A stretch of 62,544 nt of DNA from Synechococcus sp. CS-1331 (GTDB lineage Bacteria; Cyanobacteriota; Cyanobacteriia; PCC-6307; Cyanobiaceae). Of this stretch, positions 9,575 through 19,012 are shown one piece after another (position 1 is the first letter of the stretch; every line of letters starts with the position of its first letter). A program made the translations under genes and the position numbers. The stretch is taken from positions 1 to 62,544 of the forward strand of contig JAHLYQ010000008.1 in assembly GCA_025127975.1 (NCBI GenBank), read 5' to 3'. Under the pieces are notes generated by a model. It searched no databases, had not been told where the DNA came from, and saw only the letters and a program-made list of their open reading frames with translations.

Positions 9575-10141
9575 CTATGGCAGCACCGTCACCGGGGTGC
9601 CCATCTCAACCAGCTCAAACAATTCGCGCACGTGCTCATCCAGCAGGCGCACGCAGCCATGGGAGACGGCCTGACCCACACTGGACCGCTGGGGGGTGCC
9701 ATGGAAGCCGGCACTCACACAGCCCTTCACCACCAGGTGCTCGCGGCCGTTGAAGCCGGCCCGGCCCTTGCAGTCACGGTGGAAGCCGATCCAGCGGCTG
9801 CCGAGGGGATTGGCCGGACCAGGCGGAATGTGCTGGCCGGTGACGGGATGTTCCCAGGTGGGATTACGGGCCAACTCGATCACCTCAAAGCGGCCCACCG
9901 GGGTCTCCCAGCCGGGGCGACCCACCCCCACCGGAAAGCGGCGCCGTTCCTGGCCCCCCTCCAGCACCAGCAGCAGGCGCTGGCGCCGATCGAGCACCAG
10001 GTAGCGGCCGCTGGTCGGGGCGGCGGCACCAAACTGGGTTACCTGGGCCAGGACGGGGCCGCCCAGCAGCAGCAGGCCTGCCCCGATGGCCCAGGCGCCC
10101 AAAGGGCCCAGCCAGCGCAGTTCAGGGCAACCAGGGCGCAT
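9575..10141 (-). CDS. L,D-transpeptidase (YkuD domain), exported
   Basis: From the ATG at 10141 the 188-residue protein has a short positively charged start, a hydrophobic signal segment ([20 protein letters not shown]) and a likely cleavage after VLAQ. The YkuD domain follows, from [18 protein letters not shown] to the active-site block [17 protein letters not shown], which has the conserved H-G-C-x-R. Such enzymes form 3-3 cross-links in peptidoglycan or attach proteins to it. The upstream extension of the open frame is rejected because it lies inside menB. The gene overlaps the 3' end of menB by 20 bases. Confidence 0.88.
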   Translation of the reverse strand: MRPGCPELRWLGPLGAWAIGAGLLLLGGPVLAQVTQFGAAAPTSGRYLVLDRRQRLLLVLEGGQERRRFPVGVGRPGWETPVGRFEVIELARNPTWEHPVTGQHIPPGPANPLGSRWIGFHRDCKGRAGFNGREHLVVKGCVSAGFHGTPQRSSVGQAVSHGCVRLLDEHVRELFELVEMGTPVTVLP

Positions 10142-10982
10142 CGGAAAAATCAGCCGGGCGTTTTTCCAGGAAGGCATCGCGCCCCTCCCGCGCCTCCGCC
10201 GTTCGGTAGAAGAGATGGGTGGCCTGGCCAGCGAGCTCCTGCAGGCCGGCCAGCCCATCGGTTTCAGCGTTGAAGGCGGCCTTCAGGCAGCGGATCGCCG
10301 TGGGGCTGTGCTGCATCACCTCCCGGGCCCAGCGGATCCCCTCGGCCTCCAGCTCGGCCAGGGGAACTACCCCATTCACCAATCCCATCGCCAGGGCCTG
10401 GTCGGCGCCGTACTGGCGGCAGAGGAACCAGATTTCGCGCGCCTTGCGCTGACCCACCACCCGGGCCAGGTAGCCGGCCCCAAAGCCCCCGTCAAAACTG
10501 CCCACCCGCGGCCCCGTCTGGCCAAACACGGCGTTCTCCGCCGCCAGGCTCAGATCGCAGAGCAGGTGCAGCACCTGGCCGCCACCAATGGCATAGCCCG
10601 CCACCAGGGCGATCACCACCTTGGGCAGGCTGCGGATCAGGCGCTGCAGGTCGAGCACGTTCAGCCGGGGCAGGCCCGCCTCATCCACATAGCCACCATC
10701 GCCGCGCACGCTCTGGTCGCCGCCGGCGCAGAAGGCCCAGCCCCCGTCGGCGGCCGGCCCGACCCCGCTGAACAGCACCACCCCCACCTTGGGGTCGTCC
10801 CGCACCCGGGAGAAGGCGTCGCAGAGTTCCTGCACGGTGCGCGGCCGGAAGGCATTGCGCTTGTGGGGCCGGTTGATCCGGATCCGGGCGATGCCCTCCT
10901 CGCACCGGTCAAACAGCACGTCCTCGTAGCTGGCGGCAGGTTGCCAGTGCAGCGCTGCTGGCAGATCGGATCGGAGGGTCAC
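10122..10982 (-). CDS. menB: 1,4-dihydroxy-2-naphthoyl-CoA synthase
   Basis: MenB, a crotonase-fold enzyme, cyclises o-succinylbenzoyl-CoA in phylloquinone (vitamin K1) synthesis; phylloquinone is the secondary acceptor of photosystem I. Seen motifs are [56 protein letters not shown] and [20 protein letters not shown]. The GTG at 10982 is chosen as start because it overlaps the menD stop codon (GTGA) and gives 286 residues, the normal family length; the open frame upstream lies inside menD. Confidence 0.95.
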   Translation of the reverse strand: MTLRSDLPAALHWQPAASYEDVLFDRCEEGIARIRINRPHKRNAFRPRTVQELCDAFSRVRDDPKVGVVLFSGVGPAADGGWAFCAGGDQSVRGDGGYVDEAGLPRLNVLDLQRLIRSLPKVVIALVAGYAIGGGQVLHLLCDLSLAAENAVFGQTGPRVGSFDGGFGAGYLARVVGQRKAREIWFLCRQYGADQALAMGLVNGVVPLAELEAEGIRWAREVMQHSPTAIRCLKAAFNAETDGLAGLQELAGQATHLFYRTAEAREGRDAFLEKRPADFSDAPWLP

Positions 10983-12757
10983 GGCTGCAGCATGGCTGTG
11001 CTGGCCATTCTGCGCAGGGCCTGGCGCAGATTGGCGTCGGCGCGGCGGTCGGTGACCAGCTCCAGCAGGGCCATGGGCTGCTGCAGGGCCCAAGCCAGCT
11101 CGCGAGCCAGATCACCAGCCGCCGCCACCCTGCGTCCCGGCACCCCATAGGCGGCCGCCAAGGCCAGCGGATCGAGGGGCTGGGGCATGGCGAAAAGGCG
11201 CTCGAAGTCGAGAGCCGCCTCCGGCATGGTGCGAATCGGCAGCTGCTCAAAGATGCCACCGCCGCCATTGTTGATCAGGATCACGGTGAGTCGGCCCTGG
11301 AGTTGGCGCTGCCACAGCCAGCCGTGGCTGTCGTGCAGCAGGGCCAGATCACCGCTGAGCAACACGGCCTGACCCAGGGCCTCGGCCACACCGCAGGCAC
11401 TCGAAAGGGTGCCATCGATGCCGGAAGCCCCCCGGAAGCTGTACACGGGCCGCCAGGGAGCTGCTGGATCCCCAAAGCTCTCCCAGTCGCGTACGGGGCT
11501 GCTGTTGGCGATCACCAGGGGCACGCCTGCCGGCAGGACCTGGCCCAGCAGCCGCGCCAGGGCCGGCTCCGCCGCCGCCGCGGGCAGGGCGCCGGAGAGC
11601 CAGCTCTGCAGAGCCCCCTCCCGCCGCCGCCAGGCCGCCGCCAACTCCAGGCAGGCAGGGTCGGGCCTGGCCTGCCAGCAGGCGTCTGGCCAAAGCGCCA
11701 TCCAGCCGGCGAGCCCCGCCGGGCTCTGCTGACAGCCGCTGCCGAGGGGATCGAGGCAGCGGGGATCGGCCTCACTCACCAACCACTGGGGGCCGCCCAG
11801 CTCTGCCAGCCAGCGCTGCAGGCGCCGGCTGGCCGGCAGGGGACCCAGGCGCAACACCTGGGCTGGCCGCAGGCCAGGGTCGAGGCAATGATCGGGGCAA
11901 TCCAGCAGCAGGTCGTAGCCAGCCACCAGCTCCAGCTGGGCCTGGCCGCGCAGGCCGCTGAGGCCATCGGCCAGCAGGGGCCAGCCCGTGCGCCTTTGCC
12001 AGCGGCCCAGGGCCTCCACCTGGCTCTGCCAGTGCTGGGGGAAGCCGCGCCAGGGGCCCGCCACCACCAGGCCGGGGCGATCGAGGTCGGGCAGCGGCCC
12101 AGGGCAAGCCGAAGCTGGAGAGGCGAGTGAAGCCGGCATGGCAGCTGGCGGGGGGGGAGGTGCGGCTTCAAGGGCTGCCCTGGCCTGCAGCAGGGCAGGG
12201 CCGTCGGCGTGGAGCGGCTCGGCAAAGGGAAGGTTGAGATGCACCGGCCCCGGGGCCTGGCTGGAGCCCCGGGCGGCCAGCAGGGCGGCGTGGGCCAGCT
12301 CGGCGATGGCCCCATCGGCCATGGCGGCCAGGCCAGCGCCATCGCCCTGGCCCAGCCAGCGCACACTCGCCGCCAGGAAACACTCCTGGTTGACACTTTG
12401 GTTGGCGCCACAGCCCTTGAGCTGGTCAGGCCGATCCGCAGAGATCAACAGCAGGGGAATGGCGCCGTAATCGGCCTCCACCGCAGCCGGCAGCAGGTTG
12501 GCGACGGCGGTTCCGGAGGTGGTGATCACCGCTGCCGCCTGGCCCGAGGCCCGGCCCAGCCCCAGGGCAAAAAAGGCGGCGGAGCGCTCATCCACGCAGG
12601 TGTAGAGACTGAGCCCCTGGGCCTCCAGCAGGCCGGCCGCCTGGGCCAGGGCTGCGGAGCGGCTGCCCGGGCAGAGCACCACCTGGGACAAGCCATGGCG
12701 CATCAGCGCCGCCAGGAGCACCAGCGCCGCCTCCAGGTTGCGGGGGGCCAACGCCAC
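10979..12757 (-). CDS. menD: SEPHCHC synthase
   Basis: MenD is the thiamine-diphosphate enzyme that adds 2-oxoglutarate to isochorismate, the first committed step to phylloquinone. The N-terminus reads [20 protein letters not shown], then [14 protein letters not shown] and [20 protein letters not shown], as in all MenD proteins. The C-terminal part has the ThDP/Mg region, [20 protein letters not shown], and [16 protein letters not shown]. The GTG at 12757 gives 592 residues, the usual length. Only 15 bases separate it from the divergent lepB start, so its promoter must overlap lepB. Confidence 0.95.
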   Translation of the reverse strand: MALAPRNLEAALVLLAALMRHGLSQVVLCPGSRSAALAQAAGLLEAQGLSLYTCVDERSAAFFALGLGRASGQAAAVITTSGTAVANLLPAAVEADYGAIPLLLISADRPDQLKGCGANQSVNQECFLAASVRWLGQGDGAGLAAMADGAIAELAHAALLAARGSSQAPGPVHLNLPFAEPLHADGPALLQARAALEAAPPPPPAAMPASLASPASACPGPLPDLDRPGLVVAGPWRGFPQHWQSQVEALGRWQRRTGWPLLADGLSGLRGQAQLELVAGYDLLLDCPDHCLDPGLRPAQVLRLGPLPASRRLQRWLAELGGPQWLVSEADPRCLDPLGSGCQQSPAGLAGWMALWPDACWQARPDPACLELAAAWRRREGALQSWLSGALPAAAAEPALARLLGQVLPAGVPLVIANSSPVRDWESFGDPAAPWRPVYSFRGASGIDGTLSSACGVAEALGQAVLLSGDLALLHDSHGWLWQRQLQGRLTVILINNGGGGIFEQLPIRTMPEAALDFERLFAMPQPLDPLALAAAYGVPGRRVAAAGDLARELAWALQQPMALLELVTDRRADANLRQALRRMASTAMLQP

Positions 12758-12772
12758 GCCGGGGCATACAGG

Positions 12773-13411
12773 ATGGAAGGCCCATCCTCGCCTGCGCCCT
12801 TGGCTACCCCCCCTGACCCAGCCGCGAATGCCGGCCCCCTGGCAAGCCTGCGCCGCCAGCTGGGGCCCTTGCTGGTGTGGGTGGTGCTGGCCCTGGTGCT
12901 GCGCTGGGTTGCGCTCGAACCCCGCTGGATTCCCTCCGGCTCGATGCTGCCCAGCCTCCAGCTCCAGGACCGGGTGCTGGTGGAGAAGCTGCGTGCCCGC
13001 CTGCATCGGCCCCTGCCGGTCGGCACCGTGGTGGTGTTCCACCCGCCTGCGGCCCTGCTCGATGCTGGCTACGACCCAAATGCTGCCCTGATCAAACGGG
13101 TGGTGGCCGAGGCGGGGGATCGGGTCGAAGTGCGCGATGGGGTGCTCTGGCGCAACGGGGCACCGGCGCCGCTCGACTGGTCGGCCGAACCGATGGGCTA
13201 CTCCCTCCCACCGCTCAGCGTGCCCCCAGGCCACCTGCTGGTGCTGGGGGACAACCGCAATGCCAGCCTGGATTCCCACCTCTGGGGGGCCCTGCCCCGG
13301 GAGGCGGTGATTGGCACTGCCGTGCTGCGTTACTGGCCCCCCAACCGAATCGGCTGGTTACGGTTCTCCAACCCCGGACACCCCCCTGGTGGAGCCGAAG
13401 AGGTGGGGTAG
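12773..13411 (+). CDS. lepB: signal peptidase I
   Basis: This 212-residue protein has one N-terminal transmembrane helix (LLVWVVLALVLRWV). The catalytic serine is in IPSGSMLPSLQLQDRVLVEK and the lysine in LIKRVVAEAGDRVEV. The family box LVLGDNRNASLDSHLWGAL is complete. It removes signal peptides from exported proteins at the cytoplasmic or thylakoid membrane. The ATG at 12773 follows the transmembrane topology; the open frame upstream is antisense to menD. Confidence 0.94.
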   Translation: MEGPSSPAPLATPPDPAANAGPLASLRRQLGPLLVWVVLALVLRWVALEPRWIPSGSMLPSLQLQDRVLVEKLRARLHRPLPVGTVVVFHPPAALLDAGYDPNAALIKRVVAEAGDRVEVRDGVLWRNGAPAPLDWSAEPMGYSLPPLSVPPGHLLVLGDNRNASLDSHLWGALPREAVIGTAVLRYWPPNRIGWLRFSNPGHPPGGAEEVG

Positions 13412-13441
13412 GGTGCAGGCCGGCCGCAGCGCACACCGGCG

Positions 13442-13801
13442 ATGTTTAACCCGGAGTTCCTGACCACCGACAACGAGGCGATCAGCGGCAACTCGCTGAT
13501 TCAGTATCTCCAGGAACAGTCTCCGGATGTGCTGCAGCGCGTGGCCCGCTCCGCCAGCGGTGACATTCAGGACATCATCCGCCACAACGTTCAGGGGTTG
13601 CTGGGCATGCTGCCCGGCGAACAATTTGAAGTGAAGATCCAAACCAGCAGGGACAACCTGGCCGGCCTGCTCGCTTCGGCGATGATGACCGGTTACTTCC
13701 TGCGCCAGATGGAACAGCGGATGGAGCTGGATACCAGCCTGCTGGGCTGTGGCGATCTGGATTCGGAACTGGACGCCGATCCCGGCGAACTCAGGCCCTA
13801 G
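13442..13801 (+). CDS. DUF760 protein
   Basis: This 119-residue protein belongs to the DUF760 family of cyanobacteria and plastids. Conserved blocks are NSLIQYLQEQSPDVLQRVAR, NVQGLLGMLPGEQFEVKIQT and NLAGLLASAMMTGYFLRQME. No transmembrane helix is present and the C-terminus is acidic. The family includes plant chloroplast proteins, but no biochemical role can be assigned from sequence. It follows lepB by 30 bases and ends convergently against the DUF4336 gene with a 4-base overlap. Confidence 0.85.
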   Translation: MFNPEFLTTDNEAISGNSLIQYLQEQSPDVLQRVARSASGDIQDIIRHNVQGLLGMLPGEQFEVKIQTSRDNLAGLLASAMMTGYFLRQMEQRMELDTSLLGCGDLDSELDADPGELRP

Positions 13802-14976
13802 TCCTTCGGCCACTCCTGAGCTGCAACGGCAGGGCTCGCCGGCACCACCCCCCAGCGCACCAAGGCCCGATCGATGCCCGCCAGGTAGGCCCAGCTACCG
13901 CCATCGGGCGCCCAGGGCCGCCCTTCCAGCTCGGCCGCCAGCTCCCCCAGCCGCTCCGAGCTGCAGGCCAGCGGGGCCTCATAGTGGGCCGGCACCAGCC
14001 AGCGCAGCTGCGGTTCCCGCGCCAAACAGCGAATCCAGGCCAGCAGGGCAGCCTGGCAACGGGGAAACACCAGCCGCTCCAGCACCGGAGCGACCTGCAG
14101 AGTCGGCTGCTCGCCGGGCACCAGCCGGTGGAATTCGGCCTGCCAGCCTGGCTGCCAGCGGAAGGGGTAGAGGCCGAAGTAGGCCCGCGGGCTGCGCAGC
14201 CCAGGGGCCAGCAGCCCGCCCAGCAGCTCTCGCCAGCCGGGCAGCTCCAGCGGATCGGGGCGCAGGTAGGAGGCAAACAGCACCAGCCGCTGCCAGCCGC
14301 GACGGCGCTGCTCCGGCGTATCGGTGAGCGGCTCCTCGCCCCGCTCCCGCGCGTGGAAGAGCAGGGGGGTGGGGTCGGCGCCAAACAGCTCCGGCGGCTC
14401 GGCGCCGATCGCCACCAGGGCGTCAGTGACCAGCAGGCAGCCACTGGCCCGGTGCAGGCAGGCCACCTCCATGAAGGTGCCCAGGCCCAGATCCAGGGGG
14501 CCCAGGGGAATCCAGGCCAGTTCGTCGCTGTGGGGCAGGCCCTGCTCAAACAGCACCCGGGTGCGGCCGGCCGGGAAGCCAAGCCAGCTCAGGGGCAGGG
14601 GCAGGGGAAAACTCCACTGCCGGGGGGTCACCCACACCTGGGCCTGGGGAAAGGCCCGGGCCATGGCCGGCACCGGCAATTTGTGTTCCAGGCCTGAGCT
14701 GGTGGGCAGCACGATGGTGCACACCGGGCCGTGCTGACGCTCCAGCTCGGCCAAGGCAGCGCGAACCTCCCCTGTGGGGGGCACCGGGGCGTAGAGCAGC
14801 AGCCCGGCTTGCAGCCGCAGCACCGTCATCCGGATTGGCACGGCCACATAGAACACCCCCTGCAGCTGCTCCAGGCTCCAGACCTGGCCTGGAATCAGCT
14901 CGCGCACCAGGGTGCGGCGGCATCCGTAGGGATAGAGCGGCAACAGGGGCCACCAGGGCCAGAACTGGTCCGACAC
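13798..14976 (-). CDS. DUF4336 protein (metallo-beta-lactamase-like)
   Basis: This 392-residue protein starts at a GTG and reads WPLLPLYPYGCRRTLVRELI, then QVWSLEQLQGVFYVAVPIRM, the usual opening of cyanobacterial and plant DUF4336 proteins. TIVLPTSSGLEHKLPVPAMA and later the VPAHYEAPLAC stretch occupy the places of metal-binding loops in the related metallo-beta-lactamase fold, but the classical HxHxDH motif is absent. Function is unknown. The mntB gene ends 3 bases upstream, so it may belong to that operon. Confidence 0.82.
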   Translation of the reverse strand: MSDQFWPWWPLLPLYPYGCRRTLVRELIPGQVWSLEQLQGVFYVAVPIRMTVLRLQAGLLLYAPVPPTGEVRAALAELERQHGPVCTIVLPTSSGLEHKLPVPAMARAFPQAQVWVTPRQWSFPLPLPLSWLGFPAGRTRVLFEQGLPHSDELAWIPLGPLDLGLGTFMEVACLHRASGCLLVTDALVAIGAEPPELFGADPTPLLFHARERGEEPLTDTPEQRRRGWQRLVLFASYLRPDPLELPGWRELLGGLLAPGLRSPRAYFGLYPFRWQPGWQAEFHRLVPGEQPTLQVAPVLERLVFPRCQAALLAWIRCLAREPQLRWLVPAHYEAPLACSSERLGELAAELEGRPWAPDGGSWAYLAGIDRALVRWGVVPASPAVAAQEWPKD

Positions 14977-14978
14977 GC

Positions 14979-15818
14979 CTAGGGAGCCTGGGGGCCGGAA
15001 CCCCTCAGGATGCCGTAACGGGGGGCCAGCAAAAAGGCCAGCAGAAATAGACCTGTCTGCACCAGGACGACGCAGCCGGCGGTGGAACTATCGGTCCAAT
15101 AGCTGATGTAAACCCCCAGCAGGCTGGAGAGGATGCTGCTGGCGATGGCGATCTGGGTCATGCGATCGAAGCGATCGGTGAGCAGGTAGGCAGTAGCTCC
15201 CGGTGTGACCAGCATCGCCACCACCAGGATCACCCCCACGGTCTGCAATCCAGCCACGGCCGCCAGGGAAAGCACCGACAGCAGGGTGTAGTGCAGCAGG
15301 CCGGTATTGATGCCGATCGAGCGGGCATGGGTGGGATCGAAACAGAACAGCAGCAGATCCCGCCGCAGCACCAGCAGCACGGCCACCACCAGAGCCGAAA
15401 TCAGCAGGGTCTGCCAGATGTCGGCCAGGGAGATACCCAGCACATTGCCAAAAAGGATGTGGGTGAGGTCAATATTGCTGCGCACCTTGGACACCAGAAC
15501 CAGGCCAAGGGCAAAGAAACCGGTGAAAACCAGCCCGATCACCGTGTCTTCTTTAATCCGCGACTTCTGCTTGACGAAGCCGATCAATGCCACCGATCCC
15601 ACCCCGAAGACAAACGCCCCCAGGGAGAACGGCAGACCCAGGGAGTAGGCAAGCACAACCCCAGGCATTACCGCATGGGAGACGGCATCGCCCATCAGGG
15701 CCCAGCCCTTGAGGGTCATGTAGCAGGAGAGCAGACCGCAGCAGCTACCAACCAGGGCACTGACCAGTAGGGCCCGCACCATGAAGGCGTGACTGAGGGG
15801 CTCCAGCAGCCAGTTCAT
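14979..15818 (-). CDS. mntB: Mn-type ABC transporter, permease subunit
   Basis: This 279-residue integral membrane protein of the ABC-3 family has about eight hydrophobic helices (for example ALLVSALVGSCCGLLSCYM and VGVILVVAMLVTPGATAYLL). The sequence GWALMGDAVSHAVMPGVVLA is the family hallmark near the N-terminus. It forms the channel for the metal delivered by the adjacent binding protein. Its ATG overlaps the ATPase gene stop by 4 bases. Assignment to manganese rather than zinc rests on the binding protein. Confidence 0.88.
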   Translation of the reverse strand: MNWLLEPLSHAFMVRALLVSALVGSCCGLLSCYMTLKGWALMGDAVSHAVMPGVVLAYSLGLPFSLGAFVFGVGSVALIGFVKQKSRIKEDTVIGLVFTGFFALGLVLVSKVRSNIDLTHILFGNVLGISLADIWQTLLISALVVAVLLVLRRDLLLFCFDPTHARSIGINTGLLHYTLLSVLSLAAVAGLQTVGVILVVAMLVTPGATAYLLTDRFDRMTQIAIASSILSSLLGVYISYWTDSSTAGCVVLVQTGLFLLAFLLAPRYGILRGSGPQAP

Positions 15819-16576
15819 GGGCCCGTTCCCCCAGGCCTGCCGGTCGCCCCCACCAGCAGATCCGCTGGCAAACCGCCAAAGGTAAGGGCCAGATTTTCGG
15901 GGGTGAACACCTTGGCGGTCTCGCCGAAGGCGAGCACGGTCTTGTTGATTAAAACGACCAGATCACAGAAATCGCGCACCTGCTCTAGGTCGTGGGTTGA
16001 GATCAGAATCGTGCTTCCCTCCTGGCGGAACTGGAGAAGCAGCCCGGCCATCAGCTTCTCGGTGCGGACGTCCACGCCGTTGAAGGGTTCGTCGAGCAAC
16101 AGCACAGAAGCTCCCTGGGCGATGGCGCGGGCCAGAAAAGCCCGCTTGCGCTGTCCGCCGGAGAGGGAGCCGATCGGCCGGTCGCGCAGATCGAGCAGCT
16201 CAACCCGCTCCAGGGCTTCCCGCACTGCCAGCCGATCCGCGGAGCGGGGCAGGCGCAGCAGGTTCATCGCACCATATCTACCCATCATCACTACCTCCCA
16301 CACCGAGATGGGGAAACTGCAGTCGATACTCTCGGTCTGGGGCACGTAGGCCACTGCCTGTTGACGCTGGGCCTGGGCGACGCTCTGGCCGTTGATGAGG
16401 ATGCGGCCCCTAGACGGACGCACAAAGCCCGTCAGACATTTGAACAAGGTGGACTTACCTGCTCCGTTCATGCCTACTAGGCCGCAGATGCAACCGGCGG
16501 GCAGCCGCAACGAAGCATCAACCAGGGCCACATTGCCGTTGTAGTCGACGCAGAGGTGGTCGGCTTCGATGCGCAT
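15815..16576 (-). CDS. mntA: Mn-type ABC transporter, ATP-binding subunit
   Basis: This 253-residue ATPase has Walker A GMNGAGKSTLFKCLTG, the Q-loop region AYVPQTESIDCSFPISVWEV, the signature LSGGQRKRAFLARAIAQG, Walker B VLLLDEPFNGVD and a switch histidine in LISTHDLEQV. The SIDCSFPISVWEVVMMGRYG block is typical of the metal-ion ABC subfamily. It lies between the binding-protein and permease genes, overlapping both. Confidence 0.92.
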   Translation of the reverse strand: MRIEADHLCVDYNGNVALVDASLRLPAGCICGLVGMNGAGKSTLFKCLTGFVRPSRGRILINGQSVAQAQRQQAVAYVPQTESIDCSFPISVWEVVMMGRYGAMNLLRLPRSADRLAVREALERVELLDLRDRPIGSLSGGQRKRAFLARAIAQGASVLLLDEPFNGVDVRTEKLMAGLLLQFRQEGSTILISTHDLEQVRDFCDLVVLINKTVLAFGETAKVFTPENLALTFGGLPADLLVGATGRPGGTGP

Positions 16577-17523
16577 CAGCGGCCAGCGACGCCGGGTCCC
16601 AGACCCTTGACGATCAGATTTACGTTGTGACGCTGCAATTTCAGCAAGGTGGGAGCGGGGCCAGAAGCATCCGAAAGCGAGTCCACGTAGAAGGTACCGC
16701 CGAAGCGGGCACCAGCTGCTCGGGCAACCTCTCGCTGGGCATTGGCATTCACCGTGCTCTCACAGAACACAGCGGGCACCCGACGCCGGCGCACCGTCTC
16801 GATCAGACGGGCCATGCGTCGGGGAGTGACCTGGCTCTCCGCATTCACCGGCCAGAGATAGGCCTCCTCAAGCCCGTAGTCGTGGGCCAGATAGGAGAAG
16901 GCACCTTCACAGCTGACAAGGAGGCGCTGGGCGGGCGGAACCCTTGCCAGGGCGGTCCGCAGGTCGGCATCCAGCTGACCCAGCTGGCGCTTGTAGACCT
17001 CGCCATTGGCCCGAAAGCTGGCAGCCCCGGCGGGATCGAGGGCTGAGAAGGCCTGTACCAGCCGGTTCACGTAATGCTGGGCGCGCTGGGGCGACATCCA
17101 GGCGTGGGGATTGGGCTTACCGGCATAGGCATCTCCCTCAATCAAAAGGGGCCTCATGCCCTCACTGAGGGTGACCTCGGCTCCATTGCCAGCAGCTTGG
17201 ATGAAGCGATCGGCCCAGCGCTCCAGCCCCAGCCCGTTCCTCACAATGAGGTCTGCCCCCTGGGCGCCCTCCAGGTCGCTAGGGCTGGGTTCGTAGCCGT
17301 GGATTTCTGCCCCCAGCCGGGTGATAGAGCGCACCTGCAAGCGTTCCCCTGCCACATTGCGGGCCATGTCGGCCAGCACGGTGAAGGTGGTGAGCACCAG
17401 GGGGCGTGCGTCGCTGGGGTTAGCAAGGGGGCTGGCACGTGGGGGCGAGGGATGTCTACAGCTAGCCAACAGACCGGCCAGACCAGCCGGGAGAATGAAC
17501 CACGAAATGAGCCGAAAGCTCAC
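16576..17523 (-). CDS. mntC: Mn-type ABC transporter, substrate-binding lipoprotein
   Basis: This cluster A-I binding protein starts at the GTG at 17523 (MSFRLISWFILPAGLAGLLA) and has a lipobox ending in Cys at about residue 23. Metal ligands can be placed: His in GAEIHGYEPSPSDLEGA, His in KPNPHAWMSPQRAQHY, Glu in VFCESTVNANAQREVARAAG and Asp in TFYVDSLSDASGPAP. The His-His-Glu-Asp set and the lack of a histidine-rich loop point to manganese (MntC-like) rather than zinc (ZnuA-like). Manganese feeds the water-oxidising cluster of photosystem II. Upstream frame extension runs into the DUF697 gene and is rejected. Confidence 0.88.
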   Translation of the reverse strand: MSFRLISWFILPAGLAGLLASCRHPSPPRASPLANPSDARPLVLTTFTVLADMARNVAGERLQVRSITRLGAEIHGYEPSPSDLEGAQGADLIVRNGLGLERWADRFIQAAGNGAEVTLSEGMRPLLIEGDAYAGKPNPHAWMSPQRAQHYVNRLVQAFSALDPAGAASFRANGEVYKRQLGQLDADLRTALARVPPAQRLLVSCEGAFSYLAHDYGLEEAYLWPVNAESQVTPRRMARLIETVRRRRVPAVFCESTVNANAQREVARAAGARFGGTFYVDSLSDASGPAPTLLKLQRHNVNLIVKGLGPGVAGR

Positions 17524-17593
17524 GGAGTGCAAAGCGGAGGACAAAGCGGCACTGCCTCTTGGCCCAATTGTCTGGAGCTTGCGGGTAAGGGCC

Positions 17594-18940
17594 TCAGGCA
17601 CCGATAGCAACCACCCCATCCCCTGCCTGAGCGCCCAGCCACTGGCGCCCCTGGTCAAGGAAGGCAGACCAATCCAGCTTCTCGGCCTCCGCGGCCTGGG
17701 CCACCAGCAGGGGGGCCTGGCGCTTGATCGCCTCCAGATCCGGTTCCGGCACCCCCACCGAGAGGGCCAGCATGTCGGCCATGGCCGTAGCCACCACCCG
17801 GGTGAGGTAGGCGGCGCTGAGGGCCTGCAGCGCACTGCCCACCAGCCAGGTGGCCCCATGCCATTTCACCAGGGCGGCCAGGGCCTGGCTGCTCCACTCC
17901 ACCACCCCCAGGGCCAGGGAGGCCCTGGCGAGCTCCGCGGCGGCGGCCTGGAGCTGCTCCAGGTTCCAGGGGCAATCCCAAAGCCGGGCCATCTCCTTGA
18001 GCATCAGCCCATTGGCCACGGCGAGCACCAGCAGATCGAGGCTTGGCAGGGGGGCAGCCACCACACCGGCGGCCACCAGCCACTGGGTGCGGCGCTGCAG
18101 GGGCAGGAAATGCTGACGTCGCAGGCGCTCGAGATCGCCCTGCCAGCTTGCGTGCAGCTGCTCGAGCCGGCGCAGCTGGCGGGCCTGGCGCAGGCCGGGG
18201 GCCCCGCTGGCCAGCTGGGCGGCCAGCGGGGCCAGGCTGGCGGCCAAGGCCTGGGGCTCCCCGTTCCAGAACAGCAGTTGCTGGGCAAGCCCTGGCCCCA
18301 GCTGGGAGCGCACTTCCAGGGCCAGGGCATCGAGGGCCAGCCCCGCCTGGCTGGTTTGCACCAGCAACCAGGCGGGCTGGCCCGCAGGCAGGGCCTCCAG
18401 CCAGCGAAGGTCGGCGGCCGAAAGGGGCGTGCGCAGGTGGTGCAGCAGGCCATCACAGGCCTCAAATAGCTCTGGCCAGCGCCAGGCGGCACTCCAGGCC
18501 GGCAGGGGGTGGGCCCAGTGCAGCAGCAGGGGCTCGGGGCCCCGCAGCGCCTCCACCAGCACCGGCTGGAGCTCCGCTGGCGGGGGGCTGGTGCCCACCA
18601 GAGCCAGCAGCAGCCCGCCACGCCCGAGCTCGGCGCGCAGCCCGGCCAATTGCTCGGCCCGCTGGGGGGCGGCCTCCTCCTCCAGCCGGCCGAACTGGGC
18701 CTGCAGCTGCTCCAACCGCTCCAGCCAGCCGGCCACATCGGTGGCCCGGGCTGCCGGAATCCGGCGGGGCCGGCGCAGCCACCAGGCTCCCCCCAGCAGA
18801 ACCGCCAGGCTGAAACCGGGGGAGAGGGGCAGGTGGCTGAGCCGCAGCAGGGCATCTGTGACAAGCCACCCCCCCAGGGCCGCTGCCGCGGCCGGCAGCC
18901 AGGGCCGCAGGGGTACCGGGATGGACTGACGCAGGCTCAA
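17594..18940 (-). CDS. DUF697 (YcjF-like) membrane protein
   Basis: This 448-residue protein has two N-terminal hydrophobic segments (WLPAAAAALGGWLVTDALL and LSPGFSLAVLLGGAWWL), a helical middle rich in Leu, Ala and Gln, and a C-terminal DUF697 region: QWLVAAGVVAAPLPSLDLLV, then LMLKEMARLWDCPW and LTRVVATAMADMLALSVG. DUF697 usually follows a GTPase domain. Here the position of the G domain is occupied (GGLLLALVGTSPPPAELQPV) but there is no GxxxxGKS/T, so nucleotide binding is unlikely. The only start for the full frame is a TTG at 18940, so the N-terminus is uncertain. Confidence 0.7.
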   Translation of the reverse strand: MSLRQSIPVPLRPWLPAAAAALGGWLVTDALLRLSHLPLSPGFSLAVLLGGAWWLRRPRRIPAARATDVAGWLERLEQLQAQFGRLEEEAAPQRAEQLAGLRAELGRGGLLLALVGTSPPPAELQPVLVEALRGPEPLLLHWAHPLPAWSAAWRWPELFEACDGLLHHLRTPLSAADLRWLEALPAGQPAWLLVQTSQAGLALDALALEVRSQLGPGLAQQLLFWNGEPQALAASLAPLAAQLASGAPGLRQARQLRRLEQLHASWQGDLERLRRQHFLPLQRRTQWLVAAGVVAAPLPSLDLLVLAVANGLMLKEMARLWDCPWNLEQLQAAAAELARASLALGVVEWSSQALAALVKWHGATWLVGSALQALSAAYLTRVVATAMADMLALSVGVPEPDLEAIKRQAPLLVAQAAEAEKLDWSAFLDQGRQWLGAQAGDGVVAIGA

Positions 18941-19012
18941 CGGCTCAGGCTGGGCTGAAGCATCTCTAGCTCAACTTATGGCGCTGCGCCGGCGCAAATA
19001 CCTTCTAGCTTG

